From Telmatospirillum sp. J64-1 (GTDB lineage Bacteria; Pseudomonadota; Alphaproteobacteria; Rhodospirillales; Magnetospirillaceae): a stretch of DNA of 64,000 nucleotides. Shown piece after piece: positions 1-10,290 of this stretch. How positions within the stretch are numbered: the first letter of the stretch is position 1; every line of letters starts with the position of its first letter. The notes under the pieces were generated by a model. It did not search any database. It saw only the letters and a program-made list of their open reading frames with translations, and had not been told where the DNA came from. Made by a program: the position numbers and the translations under genes. The DNA is taken from positions 1 to 64,000 of the forward strand of contig NZ_SBHN01000011.1 of the NCBI RefSeq assembly GCF_006980715.1, written 5' to 3'.

Positions 1-1463
1 TCCTCGACGGCGGAAGCGACGGTCGCCGAGATTTCGCTGATGTTCTGAATCGTGCCGGTAATCGCCTGGATGGAGCTGACGGCCTGATCGGTGGCGTCCT
101 GCACGGCGCGGATCTGCGCGGCAATGTCCTCGGTCGCCTTGGAGGTCTGGTTGGCCAGCGACTTCACCTCGTTGGCGACCACCGCGAAGCCCTTTCCGGC
201 CTCGCCCGCGCGGGCGGCCTCGATGGTGGCGTTCAGCGCCAGCAGGTTGGTCTGGCTGGCGATGTCGGTGATCAGGCTGACCACCTCGCCGATGCGCTGG
301 GCGGCGGTGGCGAGGCTGAGGACCTGTTCGTTGACCTCGGCGGCCTGGGAGACGGCGCCTTGGGAGATATCGGCCGAGCGGGAGACCTGCTGGCTGATCT
401 CGGCAATCGTCGAAGACAGTTCCTCGGCGGCCGAGGCGACGGTCTGCACATTGGCGGCCGCCTGCTCCGAGGCGGCGGCGACGGCGGTGGCCTGTTGGCT
501 GGCGCGGTCGGCGACGCCCGACATGGATTGCGCGGTGGCATGCAGTTCGGTCGAGGCCGAGGAGACGCTGCCGACCACGGCCTTCATGCGGCTTTCGAAC
601 TCCTTGGCCAGGGCTTCCATGGCTTGGCGCTTCTCCGCCTCGGCCCGCTGCTTCATCTGCTCCTGTTCCTGCTTCAGGCGCTCGGTTTCAAGCAGGGCGT
701 CCTTGAAGATGACCACGGCGCGGGCCATGTCGCCCACTTCATCCTTCTGATCCGCCGCCGGGACGGTCTGCTGCAGGTTGCCTGCGGCCAGGGCGGTCAT
801 GGCATCGGTCAGGCCTTGCAGCGGAGAGACGACGTAGCGGCGGACGACCAGCGCGGATAGCAGGATGCCCGTCAGCACGGCCAGGACGCCGACCAGCTGC
901 ATTCCCAGCATCACCGAGGAATGGAACTCTTCCAGCTCCACCGTCAGTTGGTTGATCTTCGCGCTGTTGTTTTCCGCCAGGGTCTGGAGTTCATCGTTGA
1001 AGCGCTGCCGGGCGGCACGGTTGGCGTCGTTGTCGCCCAGGCGCTGCGCCGCCTGCGGGCCTTCCTCGCGGCCGGCGCGGATCATTTCGTGACGGAACTG
1101 GATGAAAGTGTTCGCCTGGTTCTGCACTTCAGCCATGGTGTGGCGCTCGGATTCCGGGACGAGGCTCGTCCATTCCGCAAGCAGGGCCTCCATGGTATTC
1201 AGGTCCTGGAGCATCGGCTTGGAGAAGCGCTCGGTGCCGGCGGCATCGGGGGCCGTGTACATGCCCCGGGAATTCAGTCCGATAAGATTGACCAGGCTGT
1301 TGATCCGCTCGCCGATGAAGGCGCGGGACGAGGCATTCTTCATTTCCTCGACCTTGGCGGAATAGGTGGTCATGCCCCAATAGCCGAAGCCGCTGACAGC
1401 CGCCACGGCAGCCACAAGCACTGCCATGACCAGATAGATTCTGGTCGAAATACGCACTCTCAT
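1..1463 (-). CDS. Methyl-accepting chemotaxis protein (3' end outside window)
   Basis: Transmembrane chemoreceptor that signals to CheA/CheW. I translated it from the ATG at 1463, which has a GGGAGGA ribosome site 8 nt upstream. The frame stays open to the window edge, about 487 residues, and its stop codon is not in the window. Residues about 9-29 form a first membrane helix and a short periplasmic helical sensor domain follows. A second helix ([18 protein letters not shown]) comes at about 190-210, then a HAMP-like stretch and the long signalling coiled coil. The conserved hairpin tip is present: [20 protein letters not shown] followed by [11 protein letters not shown]. The ligand cannot be told from sequence. 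It is transcribed alone, with a hairpin terminator of the next gene lying upstream of it. Family assignment is firm; specificity is unknown. Confidence 0.95.
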   Translation of the reverse strand, partial: MRVRISTRIYLVMAVLVAAVAAVSGFGYWGMTTYSAKVEEMKNASSRAFIGERINSLVNLIGLNSRGMYTAPDAAGTERFSKPMLQDLNTMEALLAEWTSLVPESERHTMAEVQNQANTFIQFRHEMIRAGREEGPQAAQRLGDNDANRAARQRFNDELQTLAENNSAKINQLTVELEEFHSSVMLGMQLVGVLAVLTGILLSALVVRRYVVSPLQGLTDAMTALAAGNLQQTVPAADQKDEVGDMARAVVIFKDALLETERLKQEQEQMKQRAEAEKRQAMEALAKEFESRMKAVVGSVSSASTELHATAQSMSGVADRASQQATAVAAASEQAAANVQTVASAAEELSSTIAEISQQVSRSADISQGAVSQAAEVNEQVLSLATAAQRIGEVVSLITDIASQTNLLALNATIEAARAGEAGKGFAVVANEVKSLANQTSKATEDIAAQIRAVQDATDQAVSSIQAITGTIQNISEISATVASAVE

Positions 1464-1620
1464 CTAGTCGTCCTCCCAAGGCGCGCATTCTGCGCGCCTC
1501 CTTCACTTTGTCGTTGATGCCATCTATGGCTTATTTACGTGAAGAGGAGGTTAGCACCCTGTCCAATGGCGACGGAATTAGATCGAAAGATAGGGTGCCT
1601 GGACGTAAGGAATAGAATAA

Positions 1621-1650
1621 AGGCAGCGGTTTCAACGAAAACCGCTGCCT
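1621..1650 (-). terminator. Intrinsic terminator after the SDR gene
   Basis: Perfect 12-bp inverted repeat (AGGCAGCGGTTT / AAACCGCTGCCT) with a 6-nt loop. Read on the minus strand it is followed by TTTATTCTATT. It sits about 30 nt past the SDR stop codon and ends the purF-SDR transcript before the chemoreceptor gene. Confidence 0.8.
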
Positions 1651-1681
1651 GCCTACTGTTCAACCAATAAGTGTGCAGACT

Positions 1682-2392
1682 TTAGGTATAGGCGCGGAGC
1701 GTCTCTCCATTGCCCTGATAGGTGGCTTCGGCCAGCTGCACGAAGCTGTCGGTCACGCTTTCCGCACTTGGCAGGCTCTCGGGTTTTTCCCCGGGGAAGG
1801 CCTCGGCGCGCATACGGGTGCGGACGCGGCCGGGGTCGATCAAATTGGCGCGCACATTGGTCTTGGCCATTTCCCCGGCATAGCAGCGGACCATGGCTTC
1901 CAGCGCCGCCTTGCTGGCGGCATAGGCGCCCCAATAGGGCTGGTTGTTGGTTGCGACGCTGGAGGTGACGAAGATGGCCCGGCCCGCTTCGGACTGGCGC
2001 AGCAGCGGGTCGAAGGCGCGGATCAGGCGGTAATTGGCCGTGACGTTCAGGTTCATGACCTTTTCGAACAGGCTGGGCTTGTAATGTCCCACGGGGCTGA
2101 GCCCGCCCAGCTGGGCGGCATTGCCGACCAGGATGTCCAGGCGGCCGAAGCGCTGGAACACGCCGCCGGCCATCTGGTCCAGCTTGTCGTAATCGGTCAG
2201 GTCCAGCGGCGCCAGGATCGCCTTGCCGCCGTCGCCGCGGATCTGATCGTCCACTTCTTCCAGCGCGGCCTGGGTGCGGGCGACGAGGATGACTTCAGCG
2301 CCCTCGGCGGAGAAGCGGCGGGCCACGGCGGCACCGATGCCGCGCGAGGCACCGGTGATCAGGGCCACGCGGCCTTCAAGACGTCCGCTCAT
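1682..2392 (-). CDS. Short-chain dehydrogenase/reductase (SDR)
   Basis: Predicted NAD(P)H-dependent oxidoreductase of the classical SDR family, 236 residues, cytosolic. Visible motifs are the Rossmann GASRGIG loop (14-20), NAA (91-93), the catalytic Ser at 144/145, and Tyr157-x3-Lys161. It begins 4 nt after the purF stop, so it is almost certainly the last gene of the cvpA-purF transcript. That places it beside purine synthesis, but nothing in the sequence names its substrate. The family is large and the product name should stay general. Confidence 0.9.
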   Translation of the reverse strand: MSGRLEGRVALITGASRGIGAAVARRFSAEGAEVILVARTQAALEEVDDQIRGDGGKAILAPLDLTDYDKLDQMAGGVFQRFGRLDILVGNAAQLGGLSPVGHYKPSLFEKVMNLNVTANYRLIRAFDPLLRQSEAGRAIFVTSSVATNNQPYWGAYAASKAALEAMVRCYAGEMAKTNVRANLIDPGRVRTRMRAEAFPGEKPESLPSAESVTDSFVQLAEATYQGNGETLRAYT

Positions 2393-2396
2393 TCTT

Positions 2397-3881
2397 TCAG
2401 TTTCCTCCAGCGGTCATGACGGTAACGGCGGCCTTGCTGTTGCCTTCTTCCTGATCGGTCAGGCGCACCGGATATTCGCCGGTGAAGCAGGCATCGCAGA
2501 ATTGCGGATCGGCGGGATCGCGGCCTTCCTCGCGCCCCACGGCGCGGTACAGGCCGTCGATGGAGATGAAGGCCAGCGAGTCGACGCCGATCAGTTTGGC
2601 CATGCCTTCGGTGTCGTAGGCGGCGGCCAGCAGCTTGTTCTGTTCCGGCGTATCGATGCCGTAGAAGCAGGGATTGACCGTCGGGGGGCTGGAAATGCGC
2701 ATATGCACTTCCGTCGCCCCGGCGGCGCGGACCATTTCGACGATGCGCTTGGACGTGGTGCCGCGGACGATGGAATCGTCCACCAGGATCACGCGCTTGC
2801 CCGCGACATAGGCGCGGTTGGCGTTGTGCTTCAGCTTCACGCCCAGATGACGGATGTTGTCGGTCGGCTGGATGAAGGTGCGGCCGACGTAATGATTGCG
2901 GATGATGCCCAGCTCGAAGGGAATGCCCGCCTCGCCGGCATAGCCCAGGGCGGCGGGAACGCCCGAATCGGGCACCGGGATCACCACATCGGCCTCGACG
3001 GCGCTTTCGCGGGCCAGTTCGGCGCCGATGCGCTTGCGCACCTCATAGACGCTGGTGCCATCAGCGACGCTGTCGGGGCGGGCGAAGTAGATGTATTCGA
3101 AGATGCAGAAGCGGCGCTTCTGGGGCGGGAAGGGCTTGACGCTGCGCACGCCTTCCTTGGTCAGGATGACCATCTCGCCCGGCTCGACATCGCGCACGAA
3201 ATCGGCGCCGATGATGTCCAGCGCGACCGATTCCGAGGCCATGATCCAGCTTTCGCCCAGCTTGCCCAGCACCAGCGGGCGGATGCCCAGCGGGTCGCGC
3301 ACGCCCAGCACCATGTCCTTGGTCATGGCGACCAGCGAATAGGCGCCCTCGACTTGGCGCAGGGCGTCGATCAGCCGGTCTTCCACGGTGGAATAGAGGC
3401 TGATGGCGATCAGGTGGATGATGGTTTCGGTATCGGTGGTGGACTGGAACAGGCAGCCCCGGCGGACCAGGCTCTTGCGCAGGGTCACGGCGTTGGTCAG
3501 GTTGCCGTTATGAGCGATGGCCAGCCCGCCGAACTCGAAATCGCCGAACAGCGGCTGCACGTTGCGCAGCATGGTCTCGCCGCTGGTGGAGTAGCGCACA
3601 TGGCCGATCGCCATGCTGCCCTTCAGCCGCTTGATGACGCTTTCGGTGCCGAAATTATCAGCCACATGGCCCAGGCCGCGATGATTGTGGAAATGCTCGC
3701 CGTCGCAGGACACGATGCCGGCGGCTTCCTGGCCGCGATGCTGCAGGGCATGCAGACCGAGCGCCGCATGGGCCGCGGAGTCGTGATGGCCGAAGATGCC
3801 GAAGACGCCGCATTCTTCACGCATCTTGTCGTCATCGAAGGGGTTCGTGGTCAGCATTGCCTGAGCCGGCTCCTGGGTCAT
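2397..3881 (-). CDS. purF: Amidophosphoribosyltransferase
   Basis: First step of purine synthesis: PRPP plus glutamine gives phosphoribosylamine. The chosen ATG at 3881 gives 494 residues; an in-frame extension upstream would overlap cvpA and is not family-like. The glutaminase nucleophile is Cys24 in EECGVFGIFG, so a 23-residue propeptide must be removed, as in the Bacillus-type enzyme. The C-terminal half carries the PRPP-binding loop VILVDDSIVRGTT. Four cysteines sit where the [4Fe-4S] class has its ligands (RRFCIFEY, VNPCFYG and CDACFTG), so I infer an iron-sulfur-containing enzyme. It lies 13 nt after cvpA, a common pairing, and 4 nt before the SDR gene. Confidence 0.97.
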   Translation of the reverse strand: MTQEPAQAMLTTNPFDDDKMREECGVFGIFGHHDSAAHAALGLHALQHRGQEAAGIVSCDGEHFHNHRGLGHVADNFGTESVIKRLKGSMAIGHVRYSTSGETMLRNVQPLFGDFEFGGLAIAHNGNLTNAVTLRKSLVRRGCLFQSTTDTETIIHLIAISLYSTVEDRLIDALRQVEGAYSLVAMTKDMVLGVRDPLGIRPLVLGKLGESWIMASESVALDIIGADFVRDVEPGEMVILTKEGVRSVKPFPPQKRRFCIFEYIYFARPDSVADGTSVYEVRKRIGAELARESAVEADVVIPVPDSGVPAALGYAGEAGIPFELGIIRNHYVGRTFIQPTDNIRHLGVKLKHNANRAYVAGKRVILVDDSIVRGTTSKRIVEMVRAAGATEVHMRISSPPTVNPCFYGIDTPEQNKLLAAAYDTEGMAKLIGVDSLAFISIDGLYRAVGREEGRDPADPQFCDACFTGEYPVRLTDQEEGNSKAAVTVMTAGGN

Positions 3882-3894
3882 GTGAGAACTCTGG

Positions 3895-4563
3895 TCACTG
3901 GTTGCTTTGGAACAGGCGGTCCATGTCCCGCCTTTCGGACGCGCCATAGCTGGGCGTCTGCTGCTCGGGGGCGGGCGTCGGGTTTGCCTGCCGGGGCTGC
4001 GGATTAGCCAAGTTGTCATAGGCGCGCTTCAGTTCCAGGGCTTCGCGCGTCTGGTCGGCGGCCCGTCGCGCCTGGGTCTCGCCCATGTTGTATTCGCTGG
4101 GCAGCATGGCCTGGATCATCCCGGCCCCTTGCGCCATCAAGGGCCGCGATTTGGCATCGGCCAGCCAGCGGGGATGTTCGCTGGGGTCGACCAGCCAGAG
4201 CGCCAACATATAGGCCAAAGAGGCAAGCAGTGCACCCCTTATAAGGCCGAAAACAAAGCCGAGCGAACGGTCTACACTATTTAGTGCGCTGTCCCGGACC
4301 TGTTTCGAGATGGTCTTCGTCAGGATCGACAGGATCAGCAGGGTCACCAGGAACAGGACCGCCCCGGCGGCCAGGTCGGCGGCCCAGGCGGTGGGGATGT
4401 ATTGATGGGCGATGGGGCGCGCCAGCGGCAATCCGTAGAGGGCGGCGAAGGCGGCGCCGACCCAGGCAGTTATCGCCAGGACTTCATGCACGAAGCCGCG
4501 CATGAAGGCGAAGAGGCCGGACAGGATCAGGACGGCGATAACGATGACGTCGACGGCATACAT
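3895..4563 (-). CDS. cvpA: CvpA family membrane protein
   Basis: Integral inner-membrane protein of 222 residues in the colicin V production (CvpA) family. About four hydrophobic helices lie in the first 125 residues, including a conserved start (MYAVDVIVIAVLILSGLFAF) and a glycine-rich third and fourth helix region with SVDRSLGFVFGLIRG. The last 70 residues are polar and proline/glutamine-rich. The biochemical role of the family is not well settled; in other bacteria it is tied to envelope stress and colicin V export. The gene starts immediately after the radA stop and precedes purF, a conserved arrangement that suggests co-transcription. Confidence 0.9.
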   Translation of the reverse strand: MYAVDVIVIAVLILSGLFAFMRGFVHEVLAITAWVGAAFAALYGLPLARPIAHQYIPTAWAADLAAGAVLFLVTLLILSILTKTISKQVRDSALNSVDRSLGFVFGLIRGALLASLAYMLALWLVDPSEHPRWLADAKSRPLMAQGAGMIQAMLPSEYNMGETQARRAADQTREALELKRAYDNLANPQPRQANPTPAPEQQTPSYGASERRDMDRLFQSNQ

Positions 4564-5988
4564 TCAGCTTTTATCCCCGCTGGCCTTTCCGTTCCTGGAG
4601 GCGGATGGGCTGCCTTCGAGCGGCCTGAACATCGCCACCAGATCCTGGACATGGCCGATCTGGCGGATGCTCGGCGAGACGGCGGGCGCCACGGGCTTGC
4701 GGTCCTTGCGGCGGCGGGCAGGCACCAGGGCCTGGGCGAAGCCCAATTTGGCGGCTTCCTTCAGCCTGGTATCCGATTGCGCCACGGCGCGTACTTCTCC
4801 CGATAGGCCGATTTCGCCGAAGACCACCATATCGGCGGTGACGGGAATATCGGTGATGGACGAGACCAGGGCCGCTGCCACGGCCAAGTCGGCGGCGGGT
4901 TCCGAAATCCGCAACCCGCCGGCGACGTTCAAATAAACGTCATTGCCGCTCAAGGCAAGGCCGCAGCGGGCGTCGAGCACCGCCATGATCATGGCAAGGC
5001 GGCTGCTGTCCCATCCGACCACCGCCCGGCGCGGGGTGGAGAGGCTGGATTCGGCGACCAGGGCCTGGATCTCCACCAGCACCGGACGGGTGCCCTCCAT
5101 GCCGGCAAAGACGCAGGAGCCCGAGACGTTGCCGCGCCGTTCGGCCAGGAACAGGGCGGAGGGATTGACCACTTCCTGCAGACCGGCATCGGTCATCTCG
5201 AAGACGCCGATCTCGTCGGTGGCGCCGAAGCGGTTCTTGACGCTGCGCAGGATGCGGAACTGGTGGCCGCGCTCGCCCTCGAAATAGAGCACGGTGTCGA
5301 CCATGTGCTCGAGCACGCGGGGACCGGCGATCTGGCCTTCCTTGGTGACATGGCCGACCAGGAACAGGGTATAGCCCTGGCGCTTGGCGTGGCGGATCAG
5401 CTCCAGGGCGCAGGCGCGCACCTGGGCCACCGTGCCCGGCGCGGAATCCAGGCTGTCCATGTACATGGTCTGGATGGAGTCGATGACCACCACGTCGGGC
5501 GTGTCGGCATCGAGCGAGGCGATGATGTCGCGCAGCGAGGTGGCCGAGGCCAGCTGCACCGTGGCATCCGCCAGGTCCAGGCGCTGGGCGCGCATGCGGA
5601 CTTGGTCCACCGCTTCTTCGCCCGAGATGTAGACGCAGCGGCAATGGCTGGCCAGGCGGGCGACGGCCTGCAGCAGCAGGGTGGACTTGCCGATGCCGGG
5701 ATCGCCGCCGACCAGCAGGGCGGAACCGGGCACCAGCCCGCCGCCGCAGACACGGTCGAATTCCTCGATGCCGATGATGCGCCGGGGCGGCGGCTTGGCT
5801 TCGCCCTTCAGGCCGACGAACTGGATGCGACGTCCCGACTTGCCGCTCAGGCCCTTGGGCGTCGCCTCGCGCGGCTGTTCCTCGACGATGCTGTTCCAGG
5901 CGCCGCAGGCTTCGCATTTGCCGATCCATTTCGGATAGTCGGCGCCGCATTCCTGACAGACATAGCGGGTCGAAACCTTCGCCATCAA
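4564..5988 (-). CDS. radA: DNA repair protein RadA
   Basis: RecA-like branch-migration ATPase acting in recombination. It has 474 residues with all expected parts: an N-terminal zinc finger (Cys11, Cys14, Cys25, Cys28), Walker A GGDPGIGKST (94-103), Walker B VVVID (166-170), the RadA signature KNRFG (251-255), and a C-terminal Lon-protease-like domain. Two Met codons stand together at the start (5988 and 5985); either may be used. It follows mlaF after a hairpin and runs straight into cvpA with no gap. Confidence 0.97.
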   Translation of the reverse strand: MMAKVSTRYVCQECGADYPKWIGKCEACGAWNSIVEEQPREATPKGLSGKSGRRIQFVGLKGEAKPPPRRIIGIEEFDRVCGGGLVPGSALLVGGDPGIGKSTLLLQAVARLASHCRCVYISGEEAVDQVRMRAQRLDLADATVQLASATSLRDIIASLDADTPDVVVIDSIQTMYMDSLDSAPGTVAQVRACALELIRHAKRQGYTLFLVGHVTKEGQIAGPRVLEHMVDTVLYFEGERGHQFRILRSVKNRFGATDEIGVFEMTDAGLQEVVNPSALFLAERRGNVSGSCVFAGMEGTRPVLVEIQALVAESSLSTPRRAVVGWDSSRLAMIMAVLDARCGLALSGNDVYLNVAGGLRISEPAADLAVAAALVSSITDIPVTADMVVFGEIGLSGEVRAVAQSDTRLKEAAKLGFAQALVPARRRKDRKPVAPAVSPSIRQIGHVQDLVAMFRPLEGSPSASRNGKASGDKS

Positions 5989-6006
5989 GAGCCCTTCATA
6001 TGATGA

Positions 6007-6030
6007 GGAAGGGGCCTTTCAGCCCCTTCC
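6007..6030 (-). terminator. Hairpin after mlaF
   Basis: Inverted repeat GGAAGGGGC / GCCCCTTCC with a 6-nt loop, between the mlaF stop and the radA start. There is no clear U-tract, so it may be a partial terminator or an mRNA-stabilising stem rather than a full stop. Confidence 0.5.
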
Positions 6031-6037
6031 CAGCTTT

Positions 6038-6826
6038 CTACCGGCGGATTTCCATGCGGATCGGTCCTTCGGCGCGGCCGTGGATGAACTGGTCCACATA
6101 GGCATTGCCGGAATTGTCGATCTGGGACACCGGACCGACCCAGATCAGCTCGCCCTTGTAAAGCATCGCCACACGGTCGGCGATCTTGCGGGCCGAGGCC
6201 ATGTCGTGGGTGATGGAAATGGCCGTCGCGCCCAGATCCTTCACGCATTTCACGATCAGGTCGTTGATGACATCGGCCATGATGGGGTCGAGGCCGGTGG
6301 TCGGTTCGTCGAAAAAGATGATTTCCGGCTCGGTGGCGATGGCGCGGGCAAGGCCGACGCGCTTCTGCATCCCCCCCGATAGCTCGGACGGAAATAGAGC
6401 GGCGACATCGGCAGACAAGCCCACCTGGGCCATTTTCTCGATGGCGCGCTCCTTGGCCTCGTTGCGCTTCATCTTCTGGCCCTGGATCAGGCCGAAGGCG
6501 ACATTCTCCCAGACCGGCAGGCTGTCGAACAGGGCCGCGCCCTGGAACAGCATGCCGAACTTGCGCAGGACGCGTTCGCGGTCGCGCTGCCCCATGCCGA
6601 CGGTTTCCTCGCCGTCGATGCGGATCGAACCGCGGTCGGGGCGCATCAGCCCCAGGATGCATTTCAGCATCACCGACTTGCCGGTGCCGGAACCGCCGAT
6701 GATCACCACGGATTCCCCGCGCGCCACGTCCAGCGTCACGCCGTTCAGCACCGTCTTGGGGCCGAAGGACTTGTGCAGATCGTTCAGCTCGATCTTGGCG
6801 GGCGCGGATTTGGGGATCTGGTTCAT
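6038..6826 (-). CDS. mlaF: ABC transporter ATPase, MlaF type
   Basis: ATP-binding subunit of a Mla-type phospholipid transporter that keeps outer-membrane lipid asymmetry. It has 262 residues, with Walker A GGSGTGKS (44-51), the signature LSGGM (149-153) and the Walker B/DE box FFDEP (171-175). It overlaps the permease gene mlaE by ATGA, so the two are translated together. The usual next genes (mlaD substrate-binding protein and others) are absent here; radA follows instead. MlaD could be encoded elsewhere. The assignment rests on pairing with a MlaE permease. Confidence 0.9.
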   Translation of the reverse strand: MNQIPKSAPAKIELNDLHKSFGPKTVLNGVTLDVARGESVVIIGGSGTGKSVMLKCILGLMRPDRGSIRIDGEETVGMGQRDRERVLRKFGMLFQGAALFDSLPVWENVAFGLIQGQKMKRNEAKERAIEKMAQVGLSADVAALFPSELSGGMQKRVGLARAIATEPEIIFFDEPTTGLDPIMADVINDLIVKCVKDLGATAISITHDMASARKIADRVAMLYKGELIWVGPVSQIDNSGNAYVDQFIHGRAEGPIRMEIRR

Positions 6827-7620
6827 TGGGCGAAGAACAGCTCGGTGATGACGTAGTTGAAGACCAGGATCAGGATCGACGACGACACCACCGCCGCCGT
6901 GGTCGCGGCCCCCACGCCCTGGGCGCCGCCACGGGAGTGATAGCCGTTATAGCAGCCCATCAGCGAGATGATGAAGCCGAAGACCCCCGCCTTGACCAGG
7001 CCCGAGACCACGTCCATGACCTCCAGCGCCTGCCAGGTGGAACGCAGATAGCCGGCAGGGTTGAAGCCCAGCTTGAAGGTGGCGACCACATAGCCGCCGA
7101 AGACGCCGATGATGTCGCCGACCAGGACCAGGCAGGGCAGCATCAGAAGGCCAGCGATCAGGCGGGGCGCAATCAGGTATTTGTAGGGATTGGTGGACAG
7201 GGTCACCAGGGCGTCAATCTGTTCGGTCACGCGCATGGTGCCGATCTCGGCGGCCATGGCGGCGCCGATGCGACCGGCCACCATCAGCCCCGCCAGGACT
7301 GGCGCGAGTTCGCGGGTGATCGACAGCACCACGACGAAGGCGACGGCGCCCTCGGCCGAGAAACGGGCGAAGCCGGAATGGCTTTGCAGTACCAGCACCA
7401 TGCCGGTGAAGATCGCGGTCAGCCCCACCACCGGCAGCGAATAATAGCCGATGTCGATCATCTGCCGCAGGATCAGCCGGGGATAGAAAGGCGGCCGGAA
7501 ACAATGCGACACGGCGATGGCGGTGAAGACCGCCAGTCTACCGGCATGGGACAGGAAGGCGATGAAGATGCGGCCAACCGCAGCGAGGAACTGCATCCTG
7601 CTAAGGAGTCCCGACGACAT
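6823..7620 (-). CDS. mlaE: ABC transporter permease, MlaE family
   Basis: Inner-membrane permease of the Mla phospholipid system, about 265 residues. Five or more hydrophobic segments are visible, together with the family hallmarks VVLSITRELAPVLAGLMVAGR and AAEIGTMRVTEQIDAL. The frame is open further upstream, but that part lies inside alr. The Met at 7620 (MSSGLLSRMQF) gives family length and overlaps the alr stop by 20 nt; Met at 7596 is the alternative. The 3' end overlaps mlaF by ATGA. Confidence 0.9.
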   Translation of the reverse strand: MSSGLLSRMQFLAAVGRIFIAFLSHAGRLAVFTAIAVSHCFRPPFYPRLILRQMIDIGYYSLPVVGLTAIFTGMVLVLQSHSGFARFSAEGAVAFVVVLSITRELAPVLAGLMVAGRIGAAMAAEIGTMRVTEQIDALVTLSTNPYKYLIAPRLIAGLLMLPCLVLVGDIIGVFGGYVVATFKLGFNPAGYLRSTWQALEVMDVVSGLVKAGVFGFIISLMGCYNGYHSRGGAQGVGAATTAAVVSSSILILVFNYVITELFFAQ

Positions 7621-8721
7621 AGCGCCGGTGGTAGCGGTTTCCGAGGCTGGTGAGGATTTCGTAGCCGATGGTGCCGGCTTCTGTTGCGAGAGCGTCGACA
7701 TCGTGATCCGGCCCGATCAGGTCTGCAAATGCGCCGGCATGGGCGAGGGGAGAGGGAATGTCGGTCACGTCCAAGGTGATCAAATCCATGCTGACCCGTC
7801 CCACCACAGGCACGCGGAACCCTCCAATGGAAGCACAACCCTTGTTGCCCAGATAGCGGAGATAGCCGTCGGCATAGCCTACCGCCACGGTTGCGATCCT
7901 GGACCTTCGGGTTACGCGATGGGTGGCACCATAGCCAACGGTCTGGGGGCTGTCAACGTCACGGACCTGGATGATCCGCCCCTGCAGCCGCACCACCGGG
8001 GCCATGGGATTGGCGGAGCCGGGGCAGGGATTGACGCCATAAAGAGCGACGCCGGGCCGCCCCAGGTCGAAATGATAGTCGGGGCCGAGGAATATCCCCG
8101 AGGAATTGGCGAAGCTGGCGCGGAGGGGGCGGCCTAAGAGCTTTTGCAGCCGGGCCAAGCCTTCGCGGAACTCGGCCAATTGGCGGGCGTTCATCTCGTT
8201 GCCCGCTTCGTCGGCGCAGGCGAGATGGCTCATGACCAGGGCCAGCGGGATGTTTTTCAGGTCCTCGGGCCGCAGGGCATCGCGCTCGGCGGGCGTCAGG
8301 CCCAGCCGGGCCATGCCGGTATCCAGGTGAAGGACGGCGGACAAGGGCCCCCGGCGGGCGCAGAGGGCGCGCCAGGCGGCGATCTGTTCGGGGGAGTTGA
8401 GGACCGGGATCAGGCGGTGCTCGGCGAAATCTTCCTCGCAGCCCGGCCAGGGGCCGCCGAGGACGATGATCTCGGCCTCGGGCAGCAGTTTCCGCAGGGT
8501 GATTCCTTCGTCGATGATGGCGACGACGAAGTGACGGCAGCCCGCTTGCGCCAGGGCCGGGGCGATGGCGGCGATGCCCAGCCCGTAGGCGTCGGCCTTG
8601 ACCACGCCTGCGCATTCCTTCCCGGGGCCCAGGCGGTCGCGCAATTGCCGCCAGTTCGCGGCCACGGCCCCCACATCGATGGTGAGCAGGGCGCTGGCGC
8701 GGGCGGCGGGCAGGTCGGGGG

Positions 8722-8725
<4 letters not shown>
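7601..8725 (-). CDS. alr: Alanine racemase
   Basis: PLP enzyme that makes D-alanine for peptidoglycan; its product feeds Ddl and MurF encoded further along this window. I place the start at a GTG (8725) that overlaps the dnaB stop as GTGA, giving 374 residues. The open frame extends upstream but only inside dnaB. The PLP lysine is Lys43 in VVKADAYGLG. The second catalytic base is Tyr265 in TVGYGATH, and the GYADG motif follows at 283-287. The 3' end overlaps mlaE. Confidence 0.96.
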
Positions 8726-10245
<1,520 letters not shown>

Positions 10246-10290
10246 GGCCGGAGGTTAGCAGAAGGCAGCCCCGTTTCGCATCGGGATTTT

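Noticed and set aside
2274-4007. 577-codon plus-strand frame opposite purF
   Set aside because: His/Ala/Gly/Asp-rich shadow frame caused by high GC; purF on the other strand has all motifs. The same holds for the other long antisense frames, e.g. 8821-11271 and 24900-27479.
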